This document shows positions 24,979 through 33,487 of a stretch of DNA of 64,000 bases, piece after piece; position 1 is the first letter of the stretch, and each line of letters starts with the position of its first letter. The notes under the pieces are model-generated. The model did no database searches, had not been told where the DNA came from, and was given only the letters and a program-made list of their open reading frames with translations. This DNA is from Alphaproteobacteria bacterium (lineage in GTDB: Bacteria > Pseudomonadota > Alphaproteobacteria > JANQMY01), in NCBI GenBank assembly GCA_028289425.1, contig JANQPL010000014.1, forward strand, positions 58,170 to 122,169, written 5' to 3'. Position numbers and translations under genes: made by a program.

Positions 24979-26118
24979 CTAAAGATTACAACTGCGGTAT
25001 TGGGATGCTCGCTCGAAAATGTAGCACTCAACAAGCTGCACATATGGCCTCAGAGTTTCAACCAGATGCTCCGGGTGCACATAACCCCCGCTCGCACCAG
25101 GCAGTTTGTGCCCTAGCAACAAAGCACTTTCAGCATAGGGCACGCCTGCTGCTATCATCAGTGTTCGGCAGATATGTCTCAATTCATGTGGGCCAGGAAC
25201 GTTTGCTCGCTTCGGCTCCGCAATACGGCCAGACCTACTCTGCGGCGATGGCCAGAGCCACGGTGAGTTTAGAGGTTCATCAGCCTGCATCCGCTTCCGA
25301 AGTATCTCAGTGAGTTGCTCACCCATTGGAAACAGCAACTCACCTCCCGTTTTCATGTGCTTGAAGGTTAGAATTCGAGACTCTAAATCCACATTCTCTC
25401 GCCTAACGGTGAGCATAGATGTCCGGCGAGCCCCCGTTAGGAGGAAAGAGCGATGGAGATCGCGCATAATAGGGGAAAGCGTAGCCGTTTGCTGCCACCA
25501 TTCAGCGAGGTCGATAGGAGCCACCTTGCGAACAGGTGGTATCGGGATCTTCACTGCCTCAGTCGGATTTCGTTCGATTGTCTCATCGATGCGCATTGCG
25601 GAATTTATCACCGTGCGCAATGTGCGGAGCACTGCGCATGCGGTGGTGCGGCCATGGCGTTCGGTTAGCTGTTGAAGCAGTTCTCGACAGTCCTGTCGCG
25701 AGATATCGGCCACAGCGCGTCCCCGAAACTTCTTCATGTATATATGAACGTGGTCGCGGTAATTGCGCACGGTACCGCTGGCAAGATCACGCTCAGCAAT
25801 ATGCTCATCTAGCGCTTTGGCCAGAGTAATATCTGTTGCGGGAGGTTTGGCGGACGGGTCTATGCCAGACTGAATCTGTGACATCAAGGCCTTTGCCCGG
25901 CGTCTCGCGTCCTGAAGGCCAATTCTATCCGCCCTGTCGATCTTAATGCGAACGGTACGTACGTGGCGTCCGTTTCTTCTTACATCCCCCTGGACCGCAT
26001 ACGTCTTTGCGGACTTATGGCATATTACCATTAGTCCCTTTACCGTCTCGTCGCGATAAATGCCCGACCCGAAGGGAAGAGATTTTATCCTGGCCTCAGT
26101 GAGTCTTATTACAGCCAT
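24979..26118 (-). CDS. Tyrosine recombinase (P4-type integrase)
   Basis: A 379-residue integrase from the ATG at 26118, with GGAG 9 bp upstream; the open frame extends to 26250 but the added residues look unlike an integrase. The N-terminus (MAVIRLTEARIKSLP... then GLMVICHKSAKTYAVQ) is the DUF4102-like arm-binding region of P4-type integrases. The core-binding domain spans about 100-190. The catalytic set is Arg (TGARRTSML), HELRH, GH (LLLGHK) and Tyr (SGGYVH). It lies 155 bp from the tRNA-Arg half at 26273-26311, as expected for an integrase next to its attachment site, and would act on the anticodon-loop core ATTCCTAA. Confidence 0.92.
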   Translation of the reverse strand: MAVIRLTEARIKSLPFGSGIYRDETVKGLMVICHKSAKTYAVQGDVRRNGRHVRTVRIKIDRADRIGLQDARRRAKALMSQIQSGIDPSAKPPATDITLAKALDEHIAERDLASGTVRNYRDHVHIYMKKFRGRAVADISRQDCRELLQQLTERHGRTTACAVLRTLRTVINSAMRIDETIERNPTEAVKIPIPPVRKVAPIDLAEWWQQTATLSPIMRDLHRSFLLTGARRTSMLTVRRENVDLESRILTFKHMKTGGELLFPMGEQLTEILRKRMQADEPLNSPWLWPSPQSRSGRIAEPKRANVPGPHELRHICRTLMIAAGVPYAESALLLGHKLPGASGGYVHPEHLVETLRPYVQLVECYIFERASQYRSCNL

Positions 26119-26224
26119 CCAATGCGCTCCAAAAACACAGAACAGAGCACCGGACCGTCGTCGCCTTTGGTCGATAACAGTCGGCGCTGATTGACGCATT
26201 ATGAGTCTTAAGTCATTGGAAGTA

Positions 26225-26245
26225 AGCCAATATTCGGCATTGGCT
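26225..26245. repeat. Short inverted repeat between integrase and attachment site
   Basis: AGCCAAT (26225-26231) and ATTGGCT (26239-26245) are exact inverted copies around seven bases, 28 bp from the tRNA core. It lies where arm-type integrase or excisionase sites are normally found. Function is inferred from position. Confidence 0.45.
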
Positions 26246-26272
26246 GACATTTATCAGCATACGTAGTATTTT

Positions 26273-26311
26273 TTAGGAATCTGATGCTCTATCCAACTGA
26301 GCTACGGGGAC
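26273..26311 (-). tRNA. tRNA-Arg(CCT) 5' half, fragment interrupted in the anticodon loop
   Basis: Read on the minus strand this begins GTCCCCGTAGCTCAGTTGGA and runs through a D-arm and the anticodon-loop sequence TTCCTAA, then stops matching a tRNA and turns into A-rich DNA leading to the integrase. It holds acceptor 5' strand, D-arm and anticodon CCT. The matching 3' half is at 11503-11548 on the opposite strand; acceptor bases pair perfectly between the two. The gene is therefore broken at the usual tyrosine-integrase crossover point. The core genes on its upstream side (from 26656) suggest this half is the original host end. Confidence 0.88.
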
Positions 26312-26655
26312 AAACACCCGACATCCGTCCATGATATAAGTACTGATGACTATCACAATCGGAAAAAGACTATGAATGTGGCATTGAGCTCGAAGGACCG
26401 CCAAGACCTGCTTTGAGGCATCCTCGATGACATCAAGGAACAACCTGGTCGGTAATGCGTCGAACTCCAACTTCTCTGTGCCCGCCATTTGTGTCCCTGT
26501 TGATCTGAAATACTTGCCTATTGAGCAGACGCAACTCCCCGTTCGGCCGAGGAACGAAAACACCACCTTGGCCACAAAAATCTGGGCGTTGGAGACGAGT
26601 CGATGTATTGGCCATATCATCCGTACACAGGGAAATAGAGGCAACGCCTCACCCC
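26312..26655. other. Gene-free boundary between island and antiporter operon
   Basis: About 344 bases with no supportable gene, terminator or repeat. Open frames here on both strands show no domain. It should contain the promoter of the interrupted tRNA (minus strand, near 26320-26360) and the 3' end of the antiporter transcript. Confidence 0.4.
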
Positions 26656-28341
26656 TCAGATGTAGTACAGCAAGACGTATGCGCTCAGCAGCACCGCGAT
26701 CCACAGCGCCGTCGTTCCGATCGGCCATGAACGCGAGAATGTTCCCTCGATCCCCCAGTAGTAAAGTGACCAGTTTTGCAAGGCACCGAGTTGATTACGC
26801 ACCGTATGAGAGACGGTTTTAGTCAAAGTGCCGGACATATTCTGAACTGAGTAGCCGAGGCGATAGAGCGGTCCTCGCCAAAACCAGTCTACATCCAGTG
26901 AAATCGTGAGCGTGCGCTTCATAGCCGGGAGCAACAAAAAGAAAGCCAACCCGGAAAACAACAGAAGTTGCAGATAAAGCACAAGCTTGCTTGGCGTGTA
27001 AGCCTCATAGGAAACCGGGTACGGAAGAAATTGGTACAGGGCTTGCGGATAAATTCCAAGGAAGATGCACAGCGCCGCAAAGATCCCCATTGAAAGGCTC
27101 ATATTCCAAGGCGCATCCTTGGGCCGCAATCCGGAATCTTTCTGGAAAAAAACGAACCACGGAAACTTGATGCCGGCGTGCAAGAACACGCCCGCCGAAG
27201 CCGCCAGAAGAAGAAAGTACACATAGACCAATCCCTCTTCGACGGCGGCTTCAGAGATCAACGCCTTGGTTGTAAAGCCGGACGTAAGGGGAAAACTGGA
27301 GATCGATAGCGCGCCGATGATGCCCAAAAGGCAGGTCAGGGGCATGGTACGAAATAGGCCGCCAAGGTCGGTGCATTTACGCATACCCGTCCGATAGAGA
27401 ACAACACCGGCACTCATGAACAGCAAAGCTTTGTAGATAATGTGGGCAAAGGCATGGGCAGCGGCGCCGTTGAGAGCCAGTTCCGTTCCGATGCCGACCG
27501 CACACACCATAAAGCCGACCTGATTGACAATGGAATAAGCAAGAATCCGGCGCGCATCATTCTCAAGCAAAGCGTAGATGATGCCGTAAAAGATCATGTA
27601 CACCCCGACCCAGACCAGGATTGTTTCGCCCGGAAAGAGCAAGATGAGGGCGAGCACCGCAGCTTTGGTGGTGAAGGCCGACAGAAAAACAGTCCCGGTG
27701 GCTGTCGCTTCCGGATAAGCGTCCGCAAGCCAAGCCGAGACCGGTGGCGCGGCCGCGTTCACGAGAACGCCGGCCAAGATCATCCACGTCGCGAAATTGT
27801 CAGCCCGCATGGCGGTGACATCGACCGATCCGGTTTCAACGGCAACGCCAACAATGCCCACCATGAGAACCACGCCACCGAAAATATGCATGATTGCATA
27901 GCGCGTTCCGGCTGTTCTGGCCTGAGGAGTGGCACCGCACCACACGACGATCGTCGAGAAGATCGCCATGGTTTCCCAAAACACAAACAGCGTTAGCAGG
28001 TCGCCCGCAAAGGCAACGCCGATGGCGCCCGCGCCATAAGCAAAAGCGGCGGCCAGTTCCGCCCGGCTCGCCTGCTGATAGGCAAATAGTCCGCCTACGA
28101 ATAACATAAGCGCGAAGATCGTGGCGAAAAGCTGTCTTACGGGGCTACTTTTCACAACCTCGATCGTGTATCCAAGAAACGTGGTTGCGCTAACGACACC
28201 ATCCGGGATCTGCCAAACGAGCCAAATCGTGCCGAACGAAGCGATCGTCATGATCACGGCGCGCACATTTTGATCGCGCGACACCGCGATCAACAAAGCG
28301 CCGAGCAGGGGTAACAGAGCGGGAGGAAGGAACTCAGTCAT
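26656..28341 (-). CDS. Mrp-type antiporter large subunit, D-like (third copy)
   Basis: A 561-residue polytopic protein of the proton-translocating NuoL/M/N-MrpA/D family. The Proton_antipo_M core is clear: FVFWETMAIFSTIVVWCGA (the conserved Glu of TM5) and the region AAPPVSAWLADAYPEATATGTVFLSAFTTKAAVLAL with the conserved Lys. The C-terminal ~130 residues extend beyond a normal MrpD and end in more membrane helices. It closes the operon and overlaps the small membrane gene by 8 bp. It would form one antiporter-like channel of the complex in the inner membrane. Confidence 0.85.
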   Translation of the reverse strand: MTEFLPPALLPLLGALLIAVSRDQNVRAVIMTIASFGTIWLVWQIPDGVVSATTFLGYTIEVVKSSPVRQLFATIFALMLFVGGLFAYQQASRAELAAAFAYGAGAIGVAFAGDLLTLFVFWETMAIFSTIVVWCGATPQARTAGTRYAIMHIFGGVVLMVGIVGVAVETGSVDVTAMRADNFATWMILAGVLVNAAAPPVSAWLADAYPEATATGTVFLSAFTTKAAVLALILLFPGETILVWVGVYMIFYGIIYALLENDARRILAYSIVNQVGFMVCAVGIGTELALNGAAAHAFAHIIYKALLFMSAGVVLYRTGMRKCTDLGGLFRTMPLTCLLGIIGALSISSFPLTSGFTTKALISEAAVEEGLVYVYFLLLAASAGVFLHAGIKFPWFVFFQKDSGLRPKDAPWNMSLSMGIFAALCIFLGIYPQALYQFLPYPVSYEAYTPSKLVLYLQLLLFSGLAFFLLLPAMKRTLTISLDVDWFWRGPLYRLGYSVQNMSGTLTKTVSHTVRNQLGALQNWSLYYWGIEGTFSRSWPIGTTALWIAVLLSAYVLLYYI

Positions 28342-28588
28342 TGTAGTAGTCCTCGCTCCGCTTCAATACCCAGCCCAGCACCTTGGCCGCGAAAACCATG
28401 GCAACACATGAGCCAAATCCAAAAGCAGCACCGAAACCGAACCATCCGTCGGGGCCGAAATAGCCCTTCACATCGATAAACAGCTGGGCCAAAACCGTCA
28501 GAGCGAGAATCGCCCAGAATGTGATCCAGATAAATCGAACGGTGCGCGGCCGCACGAGCCAGTGGTCTGTCATATCCTCTTTATTCAC
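28334..28588 (-). CDS. Small two-helix membrane protein of the Mrp-type operon
   Basis: An 84-residue protein with two hydrophobic segments (FIWITFWAILALTVLAQLFI and FGFGAAFGFGSCVAMVFAAKVLGWVL) joined by a short loop with DVKGYFGPDGWF. The GTG start at 28588 overlaps the upstream gene; ATG 28573 is an alternative. It is wedged between two large D-like subunits with overlaps at both ends, so it is almost certainly a small subunit or assembly factor of the same complex. No named family recognised. Confidence 0.65.
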   Translation of the reverse strand: MNKEDMTDHWLVRPRTVRFIWITFWAILALTVLAQLFIDVKGYFGPDGWFGFGAAFGFGSCVAMVFAAKVLGWVLKRSEDYYND

Positions 28589-30053
28589 TTGCAGAGATGC
28601 CCATCATTTGCGAGGCCAGATCCAAGACCGGTCCCTGATAGAAAAAGAACGCAATGGTTAGCGCGGCGGTCGTTACGGTTGCCAAGACAATGGGCAGGGG
28701 GGCCTCACCGTGGTTTTCCGTTTCAGGGGCGTCGGCCTCCTGTAACCACGCTGCATGTAAGATCGGCAGAAAGTACGCCGCGTTGAGCAGCGTACTGAGG
28801 ATGATGGCCGTCACCGCGACAAGGTTCTCCGCCGCCAACGCACCCCCCAACACATACCACTTCGACACAAAGCCGCCAGTGGGGGGAAGACCGATCATAC
28901 TCAACGCACCGATGGTAAATGCGGTCATCGTCCAAGGCATGCGCCGGCCAATTCCCTTGAGCTGGTGGAGTTCTGTTTTCTTCGACGCCGTGTAAATCGC
29001 GCCGGCGGCAAAGAACAAAGAGATTTTTCCGAAACCATGCGCAACCATATGTAACGCCGCGCCAACCCCCGCGATGGGATGGAGGATGAGCGCCGCCATC
29101 ACGATGTACGACAATTGTGCGATCGTGGAGTAGGCCAGAAGCCGTTTAAGGTTGGTTTGGCGCAGGGCGATGATGCTGCCCACAACAATGGTGAACGCCG
29201 CCAGGGACAGGAAAAATGTCGCCGCGTCGTTGTTGGCGAGTTGATCAAGTCCAAATATGTAGACAACGATCTTCGTGATCGAGAAGACACCGGCTTTTAC
29301 CACCGCAACCGCGTGAAGCAGGGCGCTGACCGGTGTGGGGGCAACCATTGCGGCGGGGAGCCAGCGATGGACAGGCATAACGGCGGCTTTGCCGATCCCT
29401 AACACAAACAGCCCCAACAAAATACCCAGCTCCACCCCTGAAAGATGGCCCGCCAGAACACCGTTCTCAGCAAATGTAATGGTGCCGGCCGTCTGATAGG
29501 TCCAAATGATCGCCGGCAGGAACAGCCCGATTGACGTGAAAAGCAGAATACCAAGATAGACGCGGGCCGATGCAATCGTGTTCTTGTCGCCTTTGTGAGA
29601 AACCAACGGATAAGTCGACAGCGTCAGGATCTCGTAAAACAAAAACAGAGTCAGCAAGTTGTCCGCAAATGCGATGCCCATCGTGGCCGACAAAGCGATG
29701 GCGAAACTGATATAGAATTGCGTTTGGCGCGGTTCCCGGTTCGCCCGCATGTAGCCGATGGAATAGATCGAGTTAATCAGCCACAAGAGCGATGCCAGCA
29801 TGGCGAATATGAGACCAAGCGGTTCAAGGCGAAACGCCAGCGCTATGCCGGGCACCATTTCCGCTAGTTGAAGTCTTGGGCTTTGCCCGTTCATGATTTC
29901 GGGAAGAAAGACCCACACCACGGCGATGAGGCAGGCCGCCGCAAAGAGGGTGACAGCCTCTCGAATATTCGGAGAGCGTTGACCCGCGGCCGCGATGCCC
30001 AGGGCGGCCATCAGCGGGAGGACCACGGCGGCAATCATTGGCCAGCCGCTCAC
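28581..30053 (-). CDS. mnhD: Mrp-type antiporter large subunit, D-like (second copy)
   Basis: A 490-residue NuoM/MrpD-type protein with about 14 membrane helices. Motifs: LTLFLFYEILTLSTYPLVSHKG (conserved Glu), GKAAVMPVHRWLPAAMVAPTPVSALLHAVAVVKAGVF (Lys and His of the central channel helices) and LKGIGRRMPWTMTAFTIGALSMIGLPPTGGFVSKWYVL. These are diagnostic for the family. It follows the 30050-31534 gene with a 4-bp overlap. It is closely related in kind to that gene, so the complex has at least two MrpD-type units. Confidence 0.88.
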   Translation of the reverse strand: MSGWPMIAAVVLPLMAALGIAAAGQRSPNIREAVTLFAAACLIAVVWVFLPEIMNGQSPRLQLAEMVPGIALAFRLEPLGLIFAMLASLLWLINSIYSIGYMRANREPRQTQFYISFAIALSATMGIAFADNLLTLFLFYEILTLSTYPLVSHKGDKNTIASARVYLGILLFTSIGLFLPAIIWTYQTAGTITFAENGVLAGHLSGVELGILLGLFVLGIGKAAVMPVHRWLPAAMVAPTPVSALLHAVAVVKAGVFSITKIVVYIFGLDQLANNDAATFFLSLAAFTIVVGSIIALRQTNLKRLLAYSTIAQLSYIVMAALILHPIAGVGAALHMVAHGFGKISLFFAAGAIYTASKKTELHQLKGIGRRMPWTMTAFTIGALSMIGLPPTGGFVSKWYVLGGALAAENLVAVTAIILSTLLNAAYFLPILHAAWLQEADAPETENHGEAPLPIVLATVTTAALTIAFFFYQGPVLDLASQMMGISASE

Positions 30054-31534
30054 GGGAGGTGCTCCAACAGAGTTTCGGCGGCTTGCGATGCCAGCGATAC
30101 CGGCAACTGCGATGAGAGGCCGAAATAGATGTTTGCCAACACCGCGACCCAGGTCACCGCCAGAAGGGACAACGGGGCCTCGCCGCTTGCGGTTAGGGGC
30201 ACTTGCCGGTCTGAAAAATAGGCGGCTTCAACAAAACGCCAGATATAAATTACCGCCATGAGCGAACTGACGAGAATGACGGCGACCAAGACAATGCCGA
30301 GCGCACCATAGTCCAGCGCTGCACCAATCAAATACCATTTGCTGACAAATCCTGCCGTGCCCGGCACGCCAATCAAGCTTAGGCCCGCAATCACAAAGGC
30401 CATCATTGTCAAAGGCATATCCTTAGCGATGCCGCGAATATTCTCTATTCGGACCGTTTCGATGCGTGTGGCCAAGCAGGCGACGGCGAGAAAGAGAGCG
30501 CCTTTCGCCAAAGCATGGTTGAACATATGAACGATGCCGGCGGTCAGACCCATGACACTGACCAGGCTTGCGCCGAGAAGGACGTAGCCGATCTGTGAAA
30601 TCGATGAATAGGCGAGCATCCGCTTAATGTTCCGCTCGCCAATGGCAACGCCGGACGCAACCAGTATGGCAAACACGGCCAGGGGGATGAGGAATATGCT
30701 GAACTGCACAGCATGGGCTGTGAGGTTCTGTTGGAACACCAGGAAGTCAAAGCGCAGGAGCACGTAAAGCGCCACCTTCGTGGAGCACGCCGCCAGGAAC
30801 ATGGTCACCATGTGAGGTGCATAGGTATAGGTATTGGGCAGCCAAACGTGCAACGGAAACAGCGCGGCTTTCAGCGCCAGTCCCACCGTCACAAAACCGG
30901 CCGCCACAAGAATGGGGCGCAGTTCGCCAACATCAGCGATCCGGGTTTCCATGTCCGCCAGATCGAGCGTGCCGGTCATCATGTAAATCAAACCGATGCC
31001 GATCAGATAGAAGGTAGCGCCGGTGGTTCCCATCACGAGGTACTTGAAAACGGCAAGCAATGCGCGACGGTCCACCCCTCCCGCAATCAGGACATAGCTG
31101 GCCAGCGACGCGATTTCCATGAAAACGAAAATATTGAACGCGTCCCCGGCGACCACGATGCCCGACAACCCCGCCAGCGCAAGCAGCCATGCTGCATAAA
31201 ATAGCGGTTCGCCCTGGGGCCCCATGCGCAGCTTATCCTGGCCTGCCAGAAGCGCGAGGGAAGACGATCCGGTGACGATCAACAACAATAAAGTACTAAA
31301 GGGGCTGATGCTTAGTTGGATTCCGTAAGGCGCCGGCCAAGACCCCATTTCGTAGCTTGCGCTGCCTTGGGTCTGGACGATCCCCGTAAGCGACACAGCG
31401 ATGGCGAAGGCCGTTAAGCTCGCTGCTATTGCGGCAAGCCGCGGCAGGCCGCGTACATGCAACAGCAGCACGAGCGGCGCAGTAAGCAGAGGTACTAACA
31501 CCTGCAATGCGGGGAGATGGTCCGTCAGTGTCAT
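30050..31534 (-). CDS. mnhD: Mrp-type antiporter subunit D (first copy)
   Basis: A 494-residue MrpD-like protein: DAFNIFVFMEIASLASYVLIAGG (conserved Glu), LALKAALFPLHVWLPNTYTYAPHMVTMFLAACSTKVALY (conserved Lys and channel residues) and IRGIAKDMPLTMMAFVIAGLSLIGVPGTAGFVSKWYL. Start ATG overlaps the stop of mnhC in an ATGA. Together with EFG, B and C this gives the Na+/H+ antiport core. The signature 'F-M-E-I-x-S-L-x-S-Y' is the standard MrpD form. Confidence 0.9.
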   Translation of the reverse strand: MTLTDHLPALQVLVPLLTAPLVLLLHVRGLPRLAAIAASLTAFAIAVSLTGIVQTQGSASYEMGSWPAPYGIQLSISPFSTLLLLIVTGSSSLALLAGQDKLRMGPQGEPLFYAAWLLALAGLSGIVVAGDAFNIFVFMEIASLASYVLIAGGVDRRALLAVFKYLVMGTTGATFYLIGIGLIYMMTGTLDLADMETRIADVGELRPILVAAGFVTVGLALKAALFPLHVWLPNTYTYAPHMVTMFLAACSTKVALYVLLRFDFLVFQQNLTAHAVQFSIFLIPLAVFAILVASGVAIGERNIKRMLAYSSISQIGYVLLGASLVSVMGLTAGIVHMFNHALAKGALFLAVACLATRIETVRIENIRGIAKDMPLTMMAFVIAGLSLIGVPGTAGFVSKWYLIGAALDYGALGIVLVAVILVSSLMAVIYIWRFVEAAYFSDRQVPLTASGEAPLSLLAVTWVAVLANIYFGLSSQLPVSLASQAAETLLEHLP

Positions 31535-31890
31535 GGATCCCGGTTCTGATCCTGAAGTTCTTTTTCTTCGATCGTACCGTAGGCTTCATTGATCCGTACA
31601 ATGATTGCCATTCCCAATGCTGTGGTGGAAATTCCAACGACGATAGCCGTAAGAATGAGTACTTGCGGAAGTGGGTTTGAAAAGATTTGGTCGGTCGCAC
31701 CTTTCTGAATAATCGGCGCCGTCCCGCCCTCGACCTTGTCCATTGTTATGTACAGCAAAAACACCGCGGATTGGAAGATCGAGAGACCAAGCAGCTTTTT
31801 AATGAGGTTAGACTTGGCGATGACCGCATAGAATCCGACCATCAGCAAAATGGCAAAAACCCAATAATTGTAGAGACCGAGAAGCTCCAT
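31531..31890 (-). CDS. mnhC: Mrp-type antiporter subunit C (NuoK-like)
   Basis: A 119-residue, three-helix NuoK/MrpC protein from the ATG at 31890 (TAATG with the preceding gene). It shows NLIKKLLGLSIFQSAVFLLYITM and DPLPQ-type loop PLPQVLILTAIVVGISTTALGMAIIVRI, the signature of MrpC. A longer frame to 31944 would overlap the upstream gene by 54 bp and is not chosen. It probably links the D subunits to the B and G parts of the complex. Confidence 0.88.
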   Translation of the reverse strand: MELLGLYNYWVFAILLMVGFYAVIAKSNLIKKLLGLSIFQSAVFLLYITMDKVEGGTAPIIQKGATDQIFSNPLPQVLILTAIVVGISTTALGMAIIVRINEAYGTIEEKELQDQNRDP

Positions 31891-32861
31891 TATTTGTGCT
31901 CGCGAGCGGCAAAGGCATGAAAGATTGACAGCAACGCACCGCATACGGTGATGCCAACACCGAGTTCGACCAGAAGAATGCCCAAGTGTTGGCCGTCGAC
32001 GGGATTGCTCGATAGCACCGAGTAGTCGAGAAAGTTGCCTCCCAAAAGAATCGCGGCGACGCCCACACCGCCATAGAGGATAGCGCCGCCTGCAACCATG
32101 GCCATGAGAAGACTGCTGGGTACGGCCTTCAAGGCAGCCGTTTCGCCTTCTAATACCGCGTACAGCATGATGCCCGTGGCGATGATCGCGCCGGCTTGGA
32201 ACCCGCCGCCGGGCCCAAAATCACCGTGGAATTGCACGTAGAGACCGAACAGAACGATAAATGGAACGAGCAGGCGCCCAACCACTTTCGGTATAAGGTG
32301 GTGACGGAGGCCCTGCTGTTTTGCCGGCTTTGGCGCGTCTTCAGGCCTGGCGCCCAGGACAAACAAAACGCCAATGCATGCGGTCAAGACAACAAACACT
32401 TCACCCAGCGTGTCGTATCCCCGGAAGCTTGCGAGCACCGCCGTGACAACATTTGGTATGTCAATCAGTTCAGGTGTGTTCTGAAGATACCACGGCGCTA
32501 CGTGCTGATGAACGGGTGCCTCCGGATCGCCAAGTCGCGGCTTGTCAAAAGTTGCGTAGATGATGGTCGTTGTGGTGATGGTCACGACAAGGAGGGGCAA
32601 CCAACGGTTTGCTGTGGCGAATCGCTCGTGTTCGCCCGTTAGGGCCAACGCACTTAACAGAATGATCGTCGACACACCAGCCCCAATGGCCGCTTCGGTC
32701 AAGGCTACATCGGCGGCATCCAGAATAAAGAACGTGCTGGCCATGAGGAGGCTAAAAATCCCCATCAGCATTACCGCCACAAAAAGATTCTTCACACGGA
32801 CGATAGCGATGGCACTAATAACCAACAACGTCAGCAGAAATATCGCGAATAAGACAATCAT
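31890..32861 (-). CDS. mnhB: Fused DUF4040/MrpA-C-terminal and MrpB antiporter subunit
   Basis: A 323-residue membrane protein that joins three pieces. Residues about 1-75 are DUF4040/MbhD-like (ALTEAAIGAGVSTIILLSALALTG). Residues about 135-170 match MbhE/MrpA C-terminal sequence (FRGYDTLGEVFVVLTACIGVLFVLGA). Residues about 190-323 are MrpB (FVQFHGDFGPGGGFQAGAIIA-like, read here LYVQFHGDFGPGGGFQAG). In many bacteria these are the C-terminal part of MrpA plus MrpB; here the MrpA channel part is missing and D-like subunits replace it. Overlaps mnhG by 4 bp. Confidence 0.85.
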   Translation of the reverse strand: MIVLFAIFLLTLLVISAIAIVRVKNLFVAVMLMGIFSLLMASTFFILDAADVALTEAAIGAGVSTIILLSALALTGEHERFATANRWLPLLVVTITTTTIIYATFDKPRLGDPEAPVHQHVAPWYLQNTPELIDIPNVVTAVLASFRGYDTLGEVFVVLTACIGVLFVLGARPEDAPKPAKQQGLRHHLIPKVVGRLLVPFIVLFGLYVQFHGDFGPGGGFQAGAIIATGIMLYAVLEGETAALKAVPSSLLMAMVAGGAILYGGVGVAAILLGGNFLDYSVLSSNPVDGQHLGILLVELGVGITVCGALLSIFHAFAAREHK

Positions 32862-33196
32862 GGTGTTGGACGACCTTTATCATCCGGCGAAAGCGTTTTT
32901 GCATCGGGTTTAAGCCCAGACAGTAAGGCTGCATTAGCGAGAGCGTATGATGCCGTTGGGCATGTCAGGAGCAGGAATACGAGGATGGCAAGCAGCTTGA
33001 TCAGCGCCAGCGACCACCCAGCCTGGAGCATAATGCCTGCCAAAATTAGGATCGTCCCCATGGAGTCCGTAAGGCTCGCGGCGTGAACGCGCGTATAAAA
33101 GTTCGGCATTCGCAGCGCGCCAATACCTCCGATGAATACGAACGCCCCACCGCTCAGCAGCAATATCCAACTGACGATGTCTATCATCATCGACAT
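32858..33196 (-). CDS. mnhG: Mrp-type antiporter subunit G
   Basis: A 112-residue three-helix protein of the MnhG/PhaG family: GGAFVFIGGIGALRMPNFYTRVHAASLTDSMGTILILAGIMLQ. The 'G-x-x-x-R-x-P-[DN]-x-[YF]-x-R-x-H-A-x-x' motif is diagnostic. The C-terminus is a short polar tail. It starts 5 bp after mnhF and overlaps the next gene by 4 bp. Confidence 0.92.
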   Translation of the reverse strand: MSMMIDIVSWILLLSGGAFVFIGGIGALRMPNFYTRVHAASLTDSMGTILILAGIMLQAGWSLALIKLLAILVFLLLTCPTASYALANAALLSGLKPDAKTLSPDDKGRPTP

Positions 33197-33200
33197 TACG

Positions 33201-33485
33201 TCACCTCACGTCGTCGTTTTTGTTGAGGTCCGGACTTACGGTGCGGTTTTGAAAGAACTCCAGCACCGCCAACACACCGACAAAATTTATCAGCGCGTAA
33301 GTGAGTGCAAGGTCCAGAAAGTCCGGGCGCCCGTAAAGGTAAGCAACCACGGAGAGCAAAAGGGCGGTCTTGGTGCCAAACATGTTCACGGCTAGGACGC
33401 GATCATAAACGCTTGGACCCATAACAGCGCGCGCAAGCGCAAGAGCCATGGTCACCAAGATGGCGATGGAAGTTGCAAAAAACAT
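33201..33485 (-). CDS. mnhF: Mrp-type antiporter subunit F
   Basis: A 94-residue three-helix protein of the MnhF/PhaF family. ALARAVMGPSVYDRVLAVNMFGTKTALLLSVVAYLYGRPDFLDLALTYALINFVGVLAVLEFF contains the family pattern 'G-P-[ST]-x-x-D-R-[VI]-[LV]-A-x-[ND]' followed by 'D-[VIL]-A-L-x-[YF]-A-L'. It lies 2 bp after mnhE. The C-terminal tail is polar and short. Confidence 0.9.
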   Translation of the reverse strand: MFFATSIAILVTMALALARAVMGPSVYDRVLAVNMFGTKTALLLSVVAYLYGRPDFLDLALTYALINFVGVLAVLEFFQNRTVSPDLNKNDDVR

Positions 33486-33487
33486 AA

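Noticed and set aside
26273..26728. Minus-strand frame overlapping the tRNA half
   Set aside because: It runs through the tRNA fragment and the 3' end of the antiporter gene in another frame and shows no domain.
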